A stretch of 64,000 bases of DNA from Lentinus brumalis (taxonomy: Eukaryota > Basidiomycota > Agaricomycetes > Polyporales > Polyporaceae): contig MARA01000019.1 of the NCBI GenBank assembly GCA_001792895.1, forward strand, positions 372,001 to 436,000, in the 5' to 3' direction. The first letter of the stretch is position 1; every line of letters starts with the position of its first letter. This document shows, one piece after another, positions 1 through 12,686 of this stretch. The translations under genes were made by a program, and so were the position numbers. The notes beneath the pieces were generated by a model that saw nothing but the letters and a program-made list of their open reading frames with translations, had not been told where the DNA came from and ran no database searches.

Positions 1-3000
1 ATGATGGCAGAAGCTGCGGTCTGAACGCGCAGCCATGATGCAGGCTAACGCAGATGGCGTCAGTTCTGAATGAGCGAAGTGTACCATAATATGGACGTAC
101 CCCGTGTCCGCCAGGAAGGTGGCCCAACACCGTGCTCGCCGAGATCATCGCGGGCAGCCATTCTGACGAGTTCCAGACGCCCGTCGCGCTCCCCGTGAGT
201 TGCCCGATTCGAACGATCGTCGTTCGTATAGAGGTGCGCTCCCCCGCGGCCCGAACGAGCTCTTCTGCAATCCACTTCGCTTCGCTGTACCCTTGTCCGA
301 CAGCTTTGGCAGCATCCAAGGGCTGCTCCGGCGGAGGAGGCAGGTCTGCCGAGTAATCTGAAGAGCTGTGAGTTACAGACAGGAAGATTCTGTTGAAAGT
401 GACTCACTCCTGAAGATCCCAGAGCTGCTGCCGTACAGCAACGACACAGGACCGAACTCGAGCGCCTCGCTTGCAAGGTCCAACAAGCCGCGCATAGCGA
501 GAAGCGTACCCCTGAACGAGGAGAGCGGGAGATCGAAGTTGACAAGCCAACCTATGCAAAGAAGTCAACACCTTCAGGACGAGTATGGGAGGTGGACGCC
601 GAGACTCACCGACGTGGATGATGTGAGAGACAGATGTTCGGAGCTGTGCAGAAGTTAGACTCATGTAGCGAAACGAGAAGCACTGTCTCGCACCTCTTCG
701 TACACCACCGGATCCAGACCAAGGTGTTCTCCCTCCAAAGGACAGTCCACGAGCACAAAACGCGACGAATCGAGCAGTGCGGTGTCCAGTCCCCTCTCCG
801 TGAATGCCCCGAGTTGTCGATCCCTCGTGGAGCCCTGTCGCCCAGGTCGCACCAATGCGATCACCTTGTCGTAGCTCGAAGTCGAAAGCAGCTCGGCGAG
901 GATATGAGAGCCGAGACTTCCTGTCGTGCCCGTCACGAGCACGACCTGCGACTGCCTCTTCGGTGGAGCATCAGCAGGCGGGGACCGATGGGAGATGGTC
1001 GCGCTGAGCTCCTCGAGCAGCGACTGCATCTCGCGGACGTGACTGGCGACGTAGTCTTCTCGCTCGGAAGCAGGATCGGTTGGATCTTCCGCAGGTGCGG
1101 TCGATCGTTCCAGGGCCTCCGACTCGGCGCTCTCCATTCGTGCTTGGAGGTCGGCTATCGTGAGATCAGCGAGGAGCTGGAGCTGGGAGACGGAGACAAG
1201 GGAGCGGAGGGCATAGGACAGTGAGGATGCGGAGAGCGAGTCGAGACCGTATGAAGTGAGAGGGACGTCAAGCGTAACGTCGGCCTCCTGGAGATCGAGA
1301 ACCTTGCAGACGATCTGCACGAGAGAGGGCTTGCCGCTCGCGCAATCCTCGGTCGACGCCTCCTCCTCATGCTGAACGAGATGATCGTAGAGCTGCGAAG
1401 GCCCCATGTTGTCGCGGACGATGCGCCAGTCGAAGTCTGGGATGTACTGCCAGACAGGGCCTTCGCGCAACTTGCGAATCCCGTCTCCAATGTAACTGCA
1501 CAGTTCTGAAGACGATCTGTCAACTCTGGGCTCTGAACGTTCCGGAGTGGCACTCACCTCGAGCAGTCATGCCCCAGTCAATCATGTGCCGCACACGAGT
1601 GTTGTACGAGTCGTCTGTCAACGTCAGGATCCGGCTGTCCAGAATGATCGGCGAGACGATGGAGAATGCGTTCGAATAGCCCCGTATCGCACCCGTGAGC
1701 GCGGTGTTCGCACTACAGCTTCGTCAGCAACATCAGTCACCAGAGCATTGAACACTACATACGCTGCATAGCTCGTCTGCCCCGGGTTGCCGAACATGCC
1801 CGAAATCGATGAGAAGGTGACGCAGAAGTCGAGCGACGCGACATCGACGGCACGAGTCAGGGTGGTGAAGGCGTCGACCTTGGGTGGGAACACGCTGTCA
1901 AAGTTCTCTTGAGTCTGCGACGCGAAGGGACGATCGTTGAGCAAGGCCGAAAGGATGATAGCACCGCCGAGGGGCACCGACGAGGCTTTGAGGATGGCTT
2001 CGAGTTGCTCGACGGAAGTTGCTGAGGCAGCGCAGGCCTGCACGACGAGGTCGTCGCGGCTGCTGAGGTAGTCGAGGATTCTCTTCCCGATAAAGTCGCC
2101 TCGGCTTCGAAGGCTCTCAGGTCCCGAGCGAGACGTCAAGATGAGGTGCCTTGCCCCATGCTACGCCTGTCGTCAGTGTAACTCTGCTTCAACGACTGAA
2201 TACACTCACGTCATACATCCACAAAGCGATGTGCAGCCCCAGACTCCCAATGCCACCGACGAGTAGGTACGCCTTGTGCGGGTCGAACAGAGACGGAGGC
2301 CGCGCGGTCACGTCTGCACTGACGTCTCCCAGTGCGGCTAATAGCGGAGTGTACGTGATCGCTGGAAGTGCCAGACTACGGCTGTACTCGAGCGCCGCAC
2401 GCACAGCATCTCCGACGATCCAAGGGTCATCCGCAAGCATCTTCGCAATACCGACGTCCGGGTCGTTCCAGAACAGCGCATGCCCAGAGGATGGTAGGAG
2501 GCTCTGCAGAATAGTCATCTGGTTCCGGTCAGACGCCCATGCAGCGAGGAAGTGTGGCTTTCGACTGTAGTGGGGCTTCAGGGTGCTGCCCTCCAGCGAC
2601 GTCACGATGGCGGTCTCCATGCCGAGTCCTGTCAGAACGGACTGAACGTCCCGAGCCAAGATCTCATCGGAGTGCGAAGGAGCGAATATCAGTGCTCGCT
2701 TTCCGCGGAGACGCATGGGGTTCAGGAAGGTGGCCGGACCGACGAGGAGCGCTGCGATGGTGGGGGCGAGCAGAGACGGGCCAGATAACTCTGGACTTGA
2801 GAGAGTCCCGCCATACTCGGCGATGGAGCCTTCGTGAACCTCTAGATGACTGCAGACTGGCGACGACGTGATGCCGACAACAGTCGACCCTTCGAGCGTT
2901 CCTGCGAACGCCCAGACATGGTTGCCGTGCGGGTGAACTGCAGATACCTGCACAATGCGCTTCTCTCCCTGTGATCGTGGAGTATGGGTCTGCGTGACGT

Positions 3001-6000
3001 CGCCCTCGTGCAGCGTCCACGGTTGTTGAGGATCGAAAGGAACACGCTCTGAAGGCGCAGATGAGAGCGTGATGCGCGGTACATGTACCACGCCGTCCTT
3101 GCCGACGCTCATCTCCAGATCCGTCGGAGGGAGCGAAGAGAGGACGTCAGCGCAACGGATCTGCTGGGCCTTTGTCAATGACCCGTCGAAGACGGCCACT
3201 CTGACCGTCCACGCAGGATACTCCTTCCTCAAAGACCGCGTGAATCCGACCGCGGCGTCACCATTCAAGCCGTCCTGAGCAATGAAGAGAAGCGACACGT
3301 TCTCGCGGGGGTCCAGCGCCTTGAGAGGGGCCTGCAGCTTCATCTCTTCCCCTCTCACGTAGTCCATGATGAGGGAGGGTGCCTTATCTCCGCCGCGGTC
3401 GGACGACGCATCGGTAGAGAAGGTAACGTCTTCCCAGTCTGAGTTTGAGGAGGCCGACGAGGATGCGTGTGTATCCGACGCATCGTCCCCGTCCGCGATG
3501 TGCAAGAGCTCCCGGGCAGTGGGAGGCGATGCCACAGCCGTAGGCATCAAGAACTCTGCACCTGAGACGGGGAGGACGAGGCCTGTCGGTTCGTAAACAA
3601 CGTCATAGCGCTTCTGCACGGCGGCCCGAGAGAAACCATGTCGTGCCACTTCCAGTCGGTCGAACACACACAACGGCGACCCAGTGTCATCGGTTATGAC
3701 GACGTCGAACGTGATGGCCTCTGCACGAAGGACCGGTGAGTCGCGCCATGAAGTACTTAGTTTGTGGGAAGGTACATACCTGGCGCCCAAGCGACTGTTG
3801 TCGCCTTGGCATACAGAACCTCTGGGAAGGCCTCCGTCCTCAGGCGAGAACTGGTGCGGAAGGCCGAGACCTTGTCAGGGAGGTGGTAAAGGTCGCGGTC
3901 GTAATTCCCAGTCATCATCGGATGAGCAACGATGTGAATGGCAGCATCGAGAATAGCAGGATGGAAGACATAGTCTTCAATGCTGACGAACGGCCAGCAC
4001 ATTAACACTGTCCTACCGTGGTGTACAATCCAATGATGCTTACTTGGGTAGATCGTCATCGCGTCCCTTGATCTTGACGAGTGCCTCGACCGTGCCGTCA
4101 GCACGGGTGGTAGTGTGGCACTCTTGAATTCGCCGGTAGAGTGGCCCATACTGCAAGAAGTGCGCGATCCCAGAGTACACCTCTGTATGAGAGTTCAGCA
4201 GAGAGGCCACACGACTATGATGGCTCCCCTTACCACTAGTCTTGACGGGCTTCATGATCGCGCGGGTAGATTCAATGTCCAGCTTGTGCATATCGAGATC
4301 TTGGGTCGGCTCCGTAGACAGGAAGCCGGTCGCATGGCGTCGATTGTACTGTGCGGAAACACATTGGATGTGAGTGAAAGGAAGCACACTACCGAATGAC
4401 GCTTATGCTCACATTGATAGGCCACGTATCCGAATGGTCGGCCGTAGACGTGCTGTTCACACTCCAGGCCGTTCCATGCAGCTCAACATTGACCGGAGTC
4501 GGTCGTTCGGACGACAACGGCAGCAGCCTGTGAAATGCAATGTCGTAAAGCTCCGTCGCCCCAAACTCCAGCGCCTGCAGCAGAAGCAGAGCATGAGCAC
4601 AACCATCGCACCAATCTCAAAACGCAAAGCACGCACCATCTCAATGAACCCAGATGCCGGCATGATAGGCTCCCCTTGATGACATGATCGGCCAGCTCGG
4701 GATGCGTCTTCGCGTTCAGCCTTAGCTGCGCATAGTTCAGGGGCCCGTTGCGCTGCTGCCGCTGCCTCACGATTTCAGGCGTGTGCACGAACCACGGCAC
4801 ATTCTTCGGCGCAAACGGGTACTTCGGCAGCACGACCTTAACCGGCCGGCCCGCACTCCCATACAGCGCATCGAAGTCGACGCAGTTGTGGCCCGCAGCG
4901 ACGACGCTCCCCAGGGCTGTCAAAAACTCGGACACCTCGGTGCCGGGCGTCGGGGTGCGTGCGCGGCGCAGGGGGCAGGTGATGGTGATGTTGTCGATGC
5001 CTTCTGCCATCGTCCGCAGGTAGCCCGTGAGCACGGGGTGGGGCCCGATCTCGACGAAGGTCGCGCCCTTGTACCGCGGAAGCATCGCTTCGATCGCGTC
5101 CTGGAAGAGGACGGGCTTGATCGTACCGTCCCAGTAGTAGTCCGTGTCCATCGTCGCGTCGAAGAGCCCACCGGTGACGGTCGAGTAGGTCGCGATCTTG
5201 GGGATATTAGCATCGGTGACATCAGCAGGGAAGATGTCTGCGAGCAAGCGCATGAACTCTGCGCGGCACATCTCCATCATCGCCGAGTGGACGGGGATGC
5301 GCGTCTTGAGTCTGCGCGCGAAGATGCCAGCAGCAGTCGCCTTCGCGACAGCGAGCTCAACGTGGGTCTCTTCGCCAGAGAGTGTGACGGCTCCCGCGGT
5401 GTTGTAGCATCCGACTTCGAGAACGCCCTTCCCGAGGTCCGCGTTGACCTCGTCGATGATGGTCTGTGCCTGCTTCGGGGAACAGGAGACCGCAGCCATA
5501 GTGCCCTTCGCATCTTCGAGAAGTGACAGCGCACGTCCTCGGGCAATCGCGAGCTTGAGTGCGACGATGTTCGATGCGGCTCCCGAAGCCGAGAGTACCG
5601 CGGTCTCGCCCGCAGAGTGGCCCACAACGACGTCTGGACGTACCCCTGCCGCTGCCAGGGCTTCGACGAGAGCAAGCTGGAGCATCGTGAGAGCAGGCAG
5701 TGTGATAGCGATGGGCCACGGGTCCCCAAGTGTGTCCGTCGGATGCTCTGGAGAGTCATCGAACAGCCCGGTCGACTCGACGAGTGACGTGCCGACGACA
5801 GATGTGTAGACTTGGTCGAGCTCAAGAATGCTCTCACGGAACGGTGCGCAAGTGCGGAACAGCTCCCGCCCCACTGTCAAGAAGATAGTCAGTCATTGTT
5901 GGCGTGCAGGAGAACATGTCAGGGAAGCTCACTATGGAAGTGTTGCGTCCCCTGGCCAGAGAACACGAAGACAATGGGTGGACGGGTCTTCGGGACGATG

Positions 6001-8017
6001 GCTGGTTTGCTGAACGTGGGCGCTTTGGCTGTCCCGGCGACAGCGAACGACCTCCATGTCATAGAACGTGCACGGCGGCCGGCGAGCCTTGCCAGTGCAG
6101 CGGCCTCTGTAGAGCCGCTTGCCGTGGCCAGCAGAGCCTCACCGAGAGCTGTCACGGACCGAGGAGACAGGGCGGCGGCGACGAGAAGCACTGGGGCGTC
6201 TGCACTCATCGTCCAGAACGCGGGAACATTCTTCGCAGGAGGAGGGCCTTGCACGACTACGTGCCCGTTCGCTCCGCCGATGCCGGAGCTTGTCATTGCG
6301 ACCAGCGGCCGTCCGTTCCCCGAACGACATCGCAGCGGTTCTGGTTCGAGGGGCACACGGAGGCGATACTGCGACCACTTGATAGCGGGATTCGGGCTGC
6401 TGAGGTTGACATTCGGTGGGATGGTCCCGGTGTTGAAGATCCCGCAGACCTTGCACAGGGATGCGAGGAACGCCGTAATCTCCAAGTGACTGCGATATCA
6501 TCTCAGCTCGGAAGAACGAGCACGGGTCGTGTGGTAGAAGCTCACCCGATATTCCCTTTGACGCTTCCAATGACAATCTCGTCATCCCGCTTGAACGCAT
6601 CTCCGACCCAATTTGCCTCCGTCGGGTCGCCCTGAGCGGTACCTGTCCCGAGCAGAGCAGAGGACAAACAGATGCAGAACATCAGCCGCCTGTCTGATAG
6701 CACGTCTTTCAAAAATACGAATACCCACCTGTCGCATGCAGTTCGACGAAGTCGACGTCGCTCGGCCTCCGTCGGGCCTGCGAGAACGCGCGGAGCATGG
6801 CATCTCTCTGCGCCGGGGCCGCAGGGGCGTTCGCGGGAACAAGAGAACCAGACGAATTGACACCGGTGCCCAAGATCTGATACGAATCATCAGTTACACG
6901 AGTACACACAGCTAGCAGGGACGGAGCACCCACGGTAGCGTAAACGTGATCATCATCGCGCAGCGCTGCTTCGAGGGGCTTCAAAACAATGACCACAACA
7001 CCTTCTCCGCGGCCGAATCTGTGCAGTGGGCGCCGGGCGGTGGTGGGCGGTGATGAGAAGAGAACCGGCCAAAAGAGGCGCGAAGCACGCACCCGTTCGC
7101 GGTTACATCGAATGGTTTGCACTTTCCGTCCGGTGATAGAACTCCCCCTTGGGTATATGTCAACCATTCCGAGAACCTTGCGTGACACATCAGGGGTGCT
7201 CCGGAATTTGTACAATCTTAGCACTGACCTGTGGTTGATCTGGGAACCGCCGACCAGAGCGGCTTCGCATTCTCCGTTCCGCAAGGCTTGGACTGCGAGA
7301 TGAGTGGCGTATAAGCTCGAGCTGCACGCGGTGTCTACAGGCAGCGAGGGTCCTCGCAAATCAAGGTGGTAGGACACGCGGTTTGCGAGCATCGAAGGGG
7401 CATAGGCGAATGAACCCTTCGCTTCAGCGTCGTCCTGCATTCGGAGGAAACGTGAGCCGGTGCAAGACGGGGATGGGCGGCTGAAGAGGCGAATTTGACT
7501 ACTTACGTGGCCGGAGACGGCGAACATATCATGGGCGACCCCAGACATGTAACAGCCCACGTTCTTCCCCCGATAGTCGATCCCTGAGTCTTGCAGGGCG
7601 ACGAACGAGAGCTCGATGAGCTTGCGGGCGCTGAGCGGCATGAGCTGCGCATCTTTGGCGGTGACGCCGAACTCCAGGTAGTCGAAGTGATCGATGTCTT
7701 TGAGAAACGAACCAGCGCTGGCGTGCACCTTCCCGACGGATGTGCCGCGCAGACTGCAGAAAAACGATGAGTGCACCGAGCGTCACGATTCTTAGCACAG
7801 ACGTACAATTGTGCGTTGAAACGCTCCTTGGGTATATCACCGTACGCTTCTCCCCGTTGAAGCAGGAAATCAAAGAAGGTGGTGTAGTCGAGATCGCCGT
7901 CTGCGAAGCCGCCACCGGGCAGCTGAGCAGCGATGCCCACCTAGATGACGGTGAGACCACGTTCACGCAAAGACAGACTGGACTCACGATTGCAATCTCT
8001 GTGGGTGCGTCAGCCAT
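1..8017 (-). CDS. Reducing polyketide synthase with C-terminal thioester reductase (3' end missing)
   Basis: A multidomain iterative type I polyketide synthase; about 2,300 residues lie in the window after splicing many short introns. Seen in order: ketosynthase (start MADAPTEIAI, active Cys in DTACSSS near 7300, HATG at the 6740 splice); acyltransferase (FVFSGQGTQ near 5940, GHSAGE near 5610); dehydratase (second motif FHPAILDAA near 3970); a 500-residue stretch with possible decayed enoylreductase; ketoreductase (GGIGSLG near 2240, SSISGMFGNPGQTSY near 1790); carrier protein (YGLDSL near 1240); reductase (VTGTTGSLGSH near 910, YSEAK near 280) that runs off the left edge. No methyltransferase domain was seen. 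A reductase terminus usually releases the product as an aldehyde or alcohol. The DH HxxxGxxxxP motif is split by a frame change at 4673-4676; read literally, the protein stops at 4483 after KS-AT. Every other exon join tested keeps frame. The family assignment is firm; the product is unknown. Confidence 0.93.
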
Positions 8018-8084
8018 GGCGGGCTAGGTCGCACTGGACGGACGTGTAGAACTGGACCCTCTTACGGAGCAAAACCGCTGGGGA

Positions 8085-8091
8085 CTTTATA
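8085..8091 (-). promoter_or_regulatory. TATA box of the polyketide synthase
   Basis: On the minus strand this reads TATAAAG and lies about 70 nt upstream of the synthase ATG at 8017. The spacing fits a fungal TATA promoter. No further element was identified. Confidence 0.5.
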
Positions 8092-9325
8092 GGATGGCGG
8101 TTCCAATGGAGCACTGGGCGTGGAACCTAAAGTCGTTTCAACGCATGTTCGGCAGAGACCGCACCATACCGCCATGTGATAGGAGAGATCTCGCCCTGCG
8201 GTTAGTAAAAATCAGATAATAGTGCGCTGACGGAGAAGACTGGAACAGTGGAAGCAGTGCATCAGCGGCAATAGCCAATGGCACGAGCCTGTACAAGCGC
8301 AGCCGAGATACCGGACCACGCTGAGGGGGGGGGCGTAAGCTCTGGGAGAAAGATGGGACGCCGAAGTCGTTGTACTCACTTTGGAAAGAAACGTCTGTGG
8401 TTCTCTAATCTGCCTTGCTGGCGTACGTATCATTGCAGATGCAGGACGGGCGAGTCGTCTATCCCCGCCATCCGACAGCAGTCGAACCGTCAGTGACGGA
8501 TGTGATGCAACAGCAATCCGACGAGGCAATCCATTCATGCAGACCTGCAATCCCCTTCAGGGTGCAGGATAGGTGAAAGAGGTTGCTTTTTGCGAGTTAC
8601 GGTTGTGGGCGGAGTCAAGTCATAGGCGCCCCTGCCTGCGAACTCCGCAGTGGGCGCCAAGTTCAAACAGCCTCCGTTCTCCTCCCTCCCACGTTGACCT
8701 CGGAGGACGACGCAGTCGGGGAAGATGCCCAAAAATGCTCACGTTCAGACAGAGTTGTCCTCTCCTCAGCCCAGAATGCTCAATCACCACGCCGCACACA
8801 GCCCAAGTCAGTCCGGTGCTCCGTCATCCGCGCGAAGGCGTCGCAGTCACTTGACACCCTGACGCGGATGTCGATTGTTGGACGGTCGTTCGTGATCATC
8901 TCTCTTCCAAGCTCGCGACACGGACGACTTCGGACGATTTTCGACTGACAGAGATATCAGGAAGGTAGCCTGGACCAGCATGTCCCTTCCCTCCGCAGGC
9001 TTCCGGCCGCACTTCTTCCTCTATACTTGTCCCTCTCCAGGCACTCACGTGCAAACTGAGTAGAGACACTTCCACGCACGGACGCCCGAAGTTTGCCCAG
9101 CCTATGGGGCCCCGTGCCTCAGAGTTCTGTCACTGACAGGCTTCAGCAGTTGCAGAACTCAATCTTTGGGCCGCTCGGACGTGCCGTTGCGTGCAGAGTT
9201 CCCCCGTGGAGACGTGCGTTTCAAACCCAGGGGATATCGTACTTAATCGCCCCGGGAGCTAGAGCGACCCGCCCATCGAGCACGTAGGCGTCCTCCCCCG
9301 ACCTCGCCTATTTACCACAGCAAGC
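8092..9325. other. Intergenic region between the divergent PKS and DUF6534 gene
   Basis: This 1.2-kb stretch separates two divergently transcribed genes and must contain both promoters. Its open frames are short, in no consistent frame, and show no domain signature. A CTATTTA element at about 9308-9314 precedes the DUF6534 start at 9326. Nothing else was recognised. Confidence 0.5.
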
Positions 9326-11010
9326 ATGGACGGTCCTCCCTCTCTGAACGTTTTGTGAGTCTTCAGTGCTTCGGACTGCATGCGTAGACGGATGACTGAC
9401 CCTTTGATTCTGATAGGGCTGGCCCTCAGGTAGAGTTCACCATCTCGCACGATGGGCAGATCGACTAACATCGCCTCCCACCTAAGCTCATGGGATTTCT
9501 CCTGAACTGGACGCTCCAGGGAGTCCTGACTATCCAGTGCAGTACGTACAGAACGGATCTGTTCGGGCAAGCTACGGCGACATAGTGGCTGATGATGACG
9601 CTTCATAGCCTTCTACCACACCTGGTTCCCGCGCGACAACCTCGGGCTCAAGTGTCTAGGTAGGCAAAGCCTCCAGAGTACTCGCGCGAGCGCCGATTTA
9701 CTGACTCGTGCTCGTCTGATAGTCTACGGGATCCTCATCTACGAATGGGTGCAGACGGGACTCATCACGGCAGTCGCGTTCGACAACTTCGTCTATGGCT
9801 ATGGCAGTATCACCGCGCTCACGGCCTTCCACAACTCCTGGTTCAGCGTCACGGTCATGAGCGCGATCGCGTCCTGCGTCGTCCAGTCCTTCTTCGCTTG
9901 GCGCATCTACATCATCGGGCGGTCGAAGCTCCTTACCGCCGTCATAGTCACCGTGCGTCGTCAATCTCCCCGCTCATCGCCATGCACGCCACGATCTGAC
10001 TTCCCTTCCTCTCCGCAGATATCGTTCTGTCAGATGGCCGTCGGTGTTGCCGGCGGAGTCATGGTGAGTCTGCTCCGGTATCCTGATTCTTTTGGCCTGC
10101 AGTGATGTTGACTTGTCTGGTTTCTCAGTTGAACGTCGTCGACCCGTCTGCTTCTGAGGCATCTGCGGTCACGCCCGTCATCGCTGTACGCCCCTCCCAA
10201 CCGTTTCGCGATCTCTCTTGTGCTGACTTGTTGCTGTTTTTAGTCATGGCTCGCCGGCGCTGCCGCGGTAGACGTAGTGATCGCTGTGTCGATGACAATC
10301 CTGGTAGGCCCATGGATGCCCTGTATGTGGTCTTGTACTGATGATCTGTCGACTCAGCTCCTCCGTGCCAAGAGTGGGCTCAGGAAGTCCAACGACCTGA
10401 TCGACAAGCTCATCCGCCTGGGTATCGAAACTGGCACAGTCACCGGTGCGTCACCGCACACCATCTGAATCGTGCATCTGGACAGACGACCTGATACCAC
10501 CCGCTACAGCTGCGGTCGCGATCCTCGACCTCATTTTCTTCACTGTCCTCTCGGTGAGTACACCATCTTATTCACGCCTACGGACATCACAGCTAAGCGC
10601 GACCCGCAGAACACCCTCCTGCACGAATGCCCGTAAGTCCCTCGGCGTCCGTCTTGGAAGCCCGACGTTCGTTGCTGACCACAGCCCCCTCTGCCAGGGC
10701 GCTCATCCTGCCGAAGCTGTACTCGAACTCGCTCCTGGTCAGCCTGAACAACCGGGTCTTCATGCAGCGCAACAAGGACAGCAACACGATCACCGTCGAC
10801 TCGTACCCCATGACCGGCACGCAGCTCTCCACGCTCGCCACCGCGAGCGTCGACCCGAACAAGAGCGGCGTGTCCCTCCACGGCGACGCGCGGGACCGCA
10901 GCGGGCTGCAGGTGCACGTCCACGAGGTGACGCTCTCGGACCGCGATCGGACCCGTTTGGGCGAGAGCTCCGTTACGGATGCGAAGGCGTCACAGGACGC
11001 TTTTGTCTGA
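9326..11010 (+). CDS. DUF6534 multi-pass membrane protein, copy A
   Basis: A basidiomycete membrane protein of unknown function, roughly 330 residues after removal of about ten short introns. The start exon is MDGPPSLNV (9326-9354), joined across a GTGAGT intron to AGPQ and then to the helix MGFLLNWTLQGVLTIQ. Family hallmarks follow: FYHTWFPRDN near 9610, YEWVQTGLITAVAFDNFVYG near 9750, FHNSWFSVTVMSAIAS near 9830, FFAWRIYIIGRSK near 9890, and LYSNSLLVSLNNRVF near 10720 just before a polar tail with QVHVHEV that ends in the TGA at 11008. It is divergent from the polyketide synthase. It shares exon boundaries and wording with copy B at 17946-19604, to which it is inverted. No catalytic motif is visible; a transport or receptor-like role is possible but unproven. 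Confidence 0.85.
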
Positions 11011-12686
11011 AAGAGTAGGTTTCGGGCTCTCCGAGTCGGGCGTGGAGTCTGGCCTGGGTACGGTAGTACTTGGGTTCGAACTTCGTGCACGCTCCCCGAC
11101 TTCGTCCTCCCACTCTCCTCCCCTCACTCCGCAGAGTGACATCGGCAACCTCCCACCGTGGCTCCAATCTAATCCTGCTTGCTTTGTGCTTCGGATCGTC
11201 TATGTCTTGATGTACGGATGTACGGATGTAAAGTACTCCTAATTATGATGTTGTGCTGCTCCAATTCAACGGTGTCCTTGTGAATCTGCTTCTTGGGGCC
11301 GGTGTCTGTGTATGTTCCTGTACATGAGTACAGTGTATTCCGCCCTGTCGAGCACAACGAGCGCTCTTTTAGATCGATCCATCGAACATCAAGATCTCGA
11401 CGATTGCGCGAGGTGCTTGCTTGTCATCACGATGTGATGCATCCGGAAACAGCGCCCCTTACGGCATCCCGACCAGACGATCAGCTTCGTGGCGCACCAC
11501 AGCTGCGCACAGCAACACGCTCCCGAGCCTCCCGAGTTCCTGTCAGGCAGCACGGCATCCCTTTTTCAAGTACATAAAAAGCCCGGTACATATGTACAGG
11601 CTCCTATGTGTTCGGCTGCTCCGAGTAGGATGAGCCGTCACCCAGGAGCGATAAGCACGAACTCCAGAATCAGCTCTGCATTCCCCGGCGACGTCGGTGC
11701 TGAAGTCAACACCGGCGAACTTGAGAATCCCGCTGTTCACGCGATGGCGGTACTTATGATCTTCACACGGGAGCGGTCATGGTAAATATGTACTGGCAAC
11801 TGCGCCCGGCGCAATCACTGACGGGGCTTCCGATGCGCTCACGCGGAGGGGCTGATACTTATCTTGGCTCTGCATCCCTGAGTTCGCGGGCCTCGAGGGC
11901 GGCGCCGTCTGCTCTCGACAGCGGCCAACAATGGGGACCACACGGCGGGTGGTCAGTCTCAGGGGACGCTCCCACAGCACGCTCTGGAGATCTTCCTGCG
12001 GATGCGTGAGGGCGGGAGAAGGAGGCTGAATTCTTGCTGAGGAAGATCCGACCTCGGACGGAAGTCAGAAGACCAGAAGACCAGAACCGCATGGCGACGA
12101 GAATAGGCGGACGGAGCCTGGGGGAAGGACCCTCAGACACACTGCTGACACTGGGCAGGGACCCGGGCGCATGGCAGGGTGGGTAGAGCGGCGGTCCCCC
12201 GTATCAGCGCTTGATGGGTTCCGTGCAGACCGCAGCATGACCGTCCCTAGTCTGCCTCCTGGTCCCAGAACTGCACATACTACATGCCCCGAACAGAACT
12301 CAGAAGGCAGACCCTAGCCTCCCTGTCACGGCGCAGCGGCATGGGATGTGTGGTGATAGTTGTCGAAGACGTCGAAGTGCCGCAATTGTCACGTACAAGG
12401 TTCGGGAACCAGTAGGGACGTGCTGGCCCCTGGGGCCGCGAGTTCGCCGCGCCGGGCCCCTGCGAGTGGAGGATTCAGAGGTTGCACTGGATTCGATCCT
12501 GAAGTTGTCTCCGCTCCATCATCAGAAGTGGAAGTTCGCCCAGCTTAGCTCAAGACGCAAGCCCGGTCGGAATCGACGCCTGTATAAGACCTTTGCCCCC
12601 ATCCGACGTCTTGTTGTTTCAGCAGCGTCTCGCCACTGTATCCGTGCAGGACGATCTCCGAATTCTCGATACCCGCATAAATCATC
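11011..12686. other. Intergenic region, nothing recognised
   Basis: Between the 3' end of DUF6534 copy A and the GMC oxidoreductase start. Open frames are short and without exon-like continuity on either strand. Short ATGTACGG/GTACATG repeats occur at 11213-11335. No gene or RNA is supported. Confidence 0.5.

Noticed and set aside
661..1557. The idea that the R-domain segment is a separate short-chain dehydrogenase gene
   Set aside because: The carrier domain (YGLDSL) and the reductase are in one continuous exon, so they belong to the same synthase.
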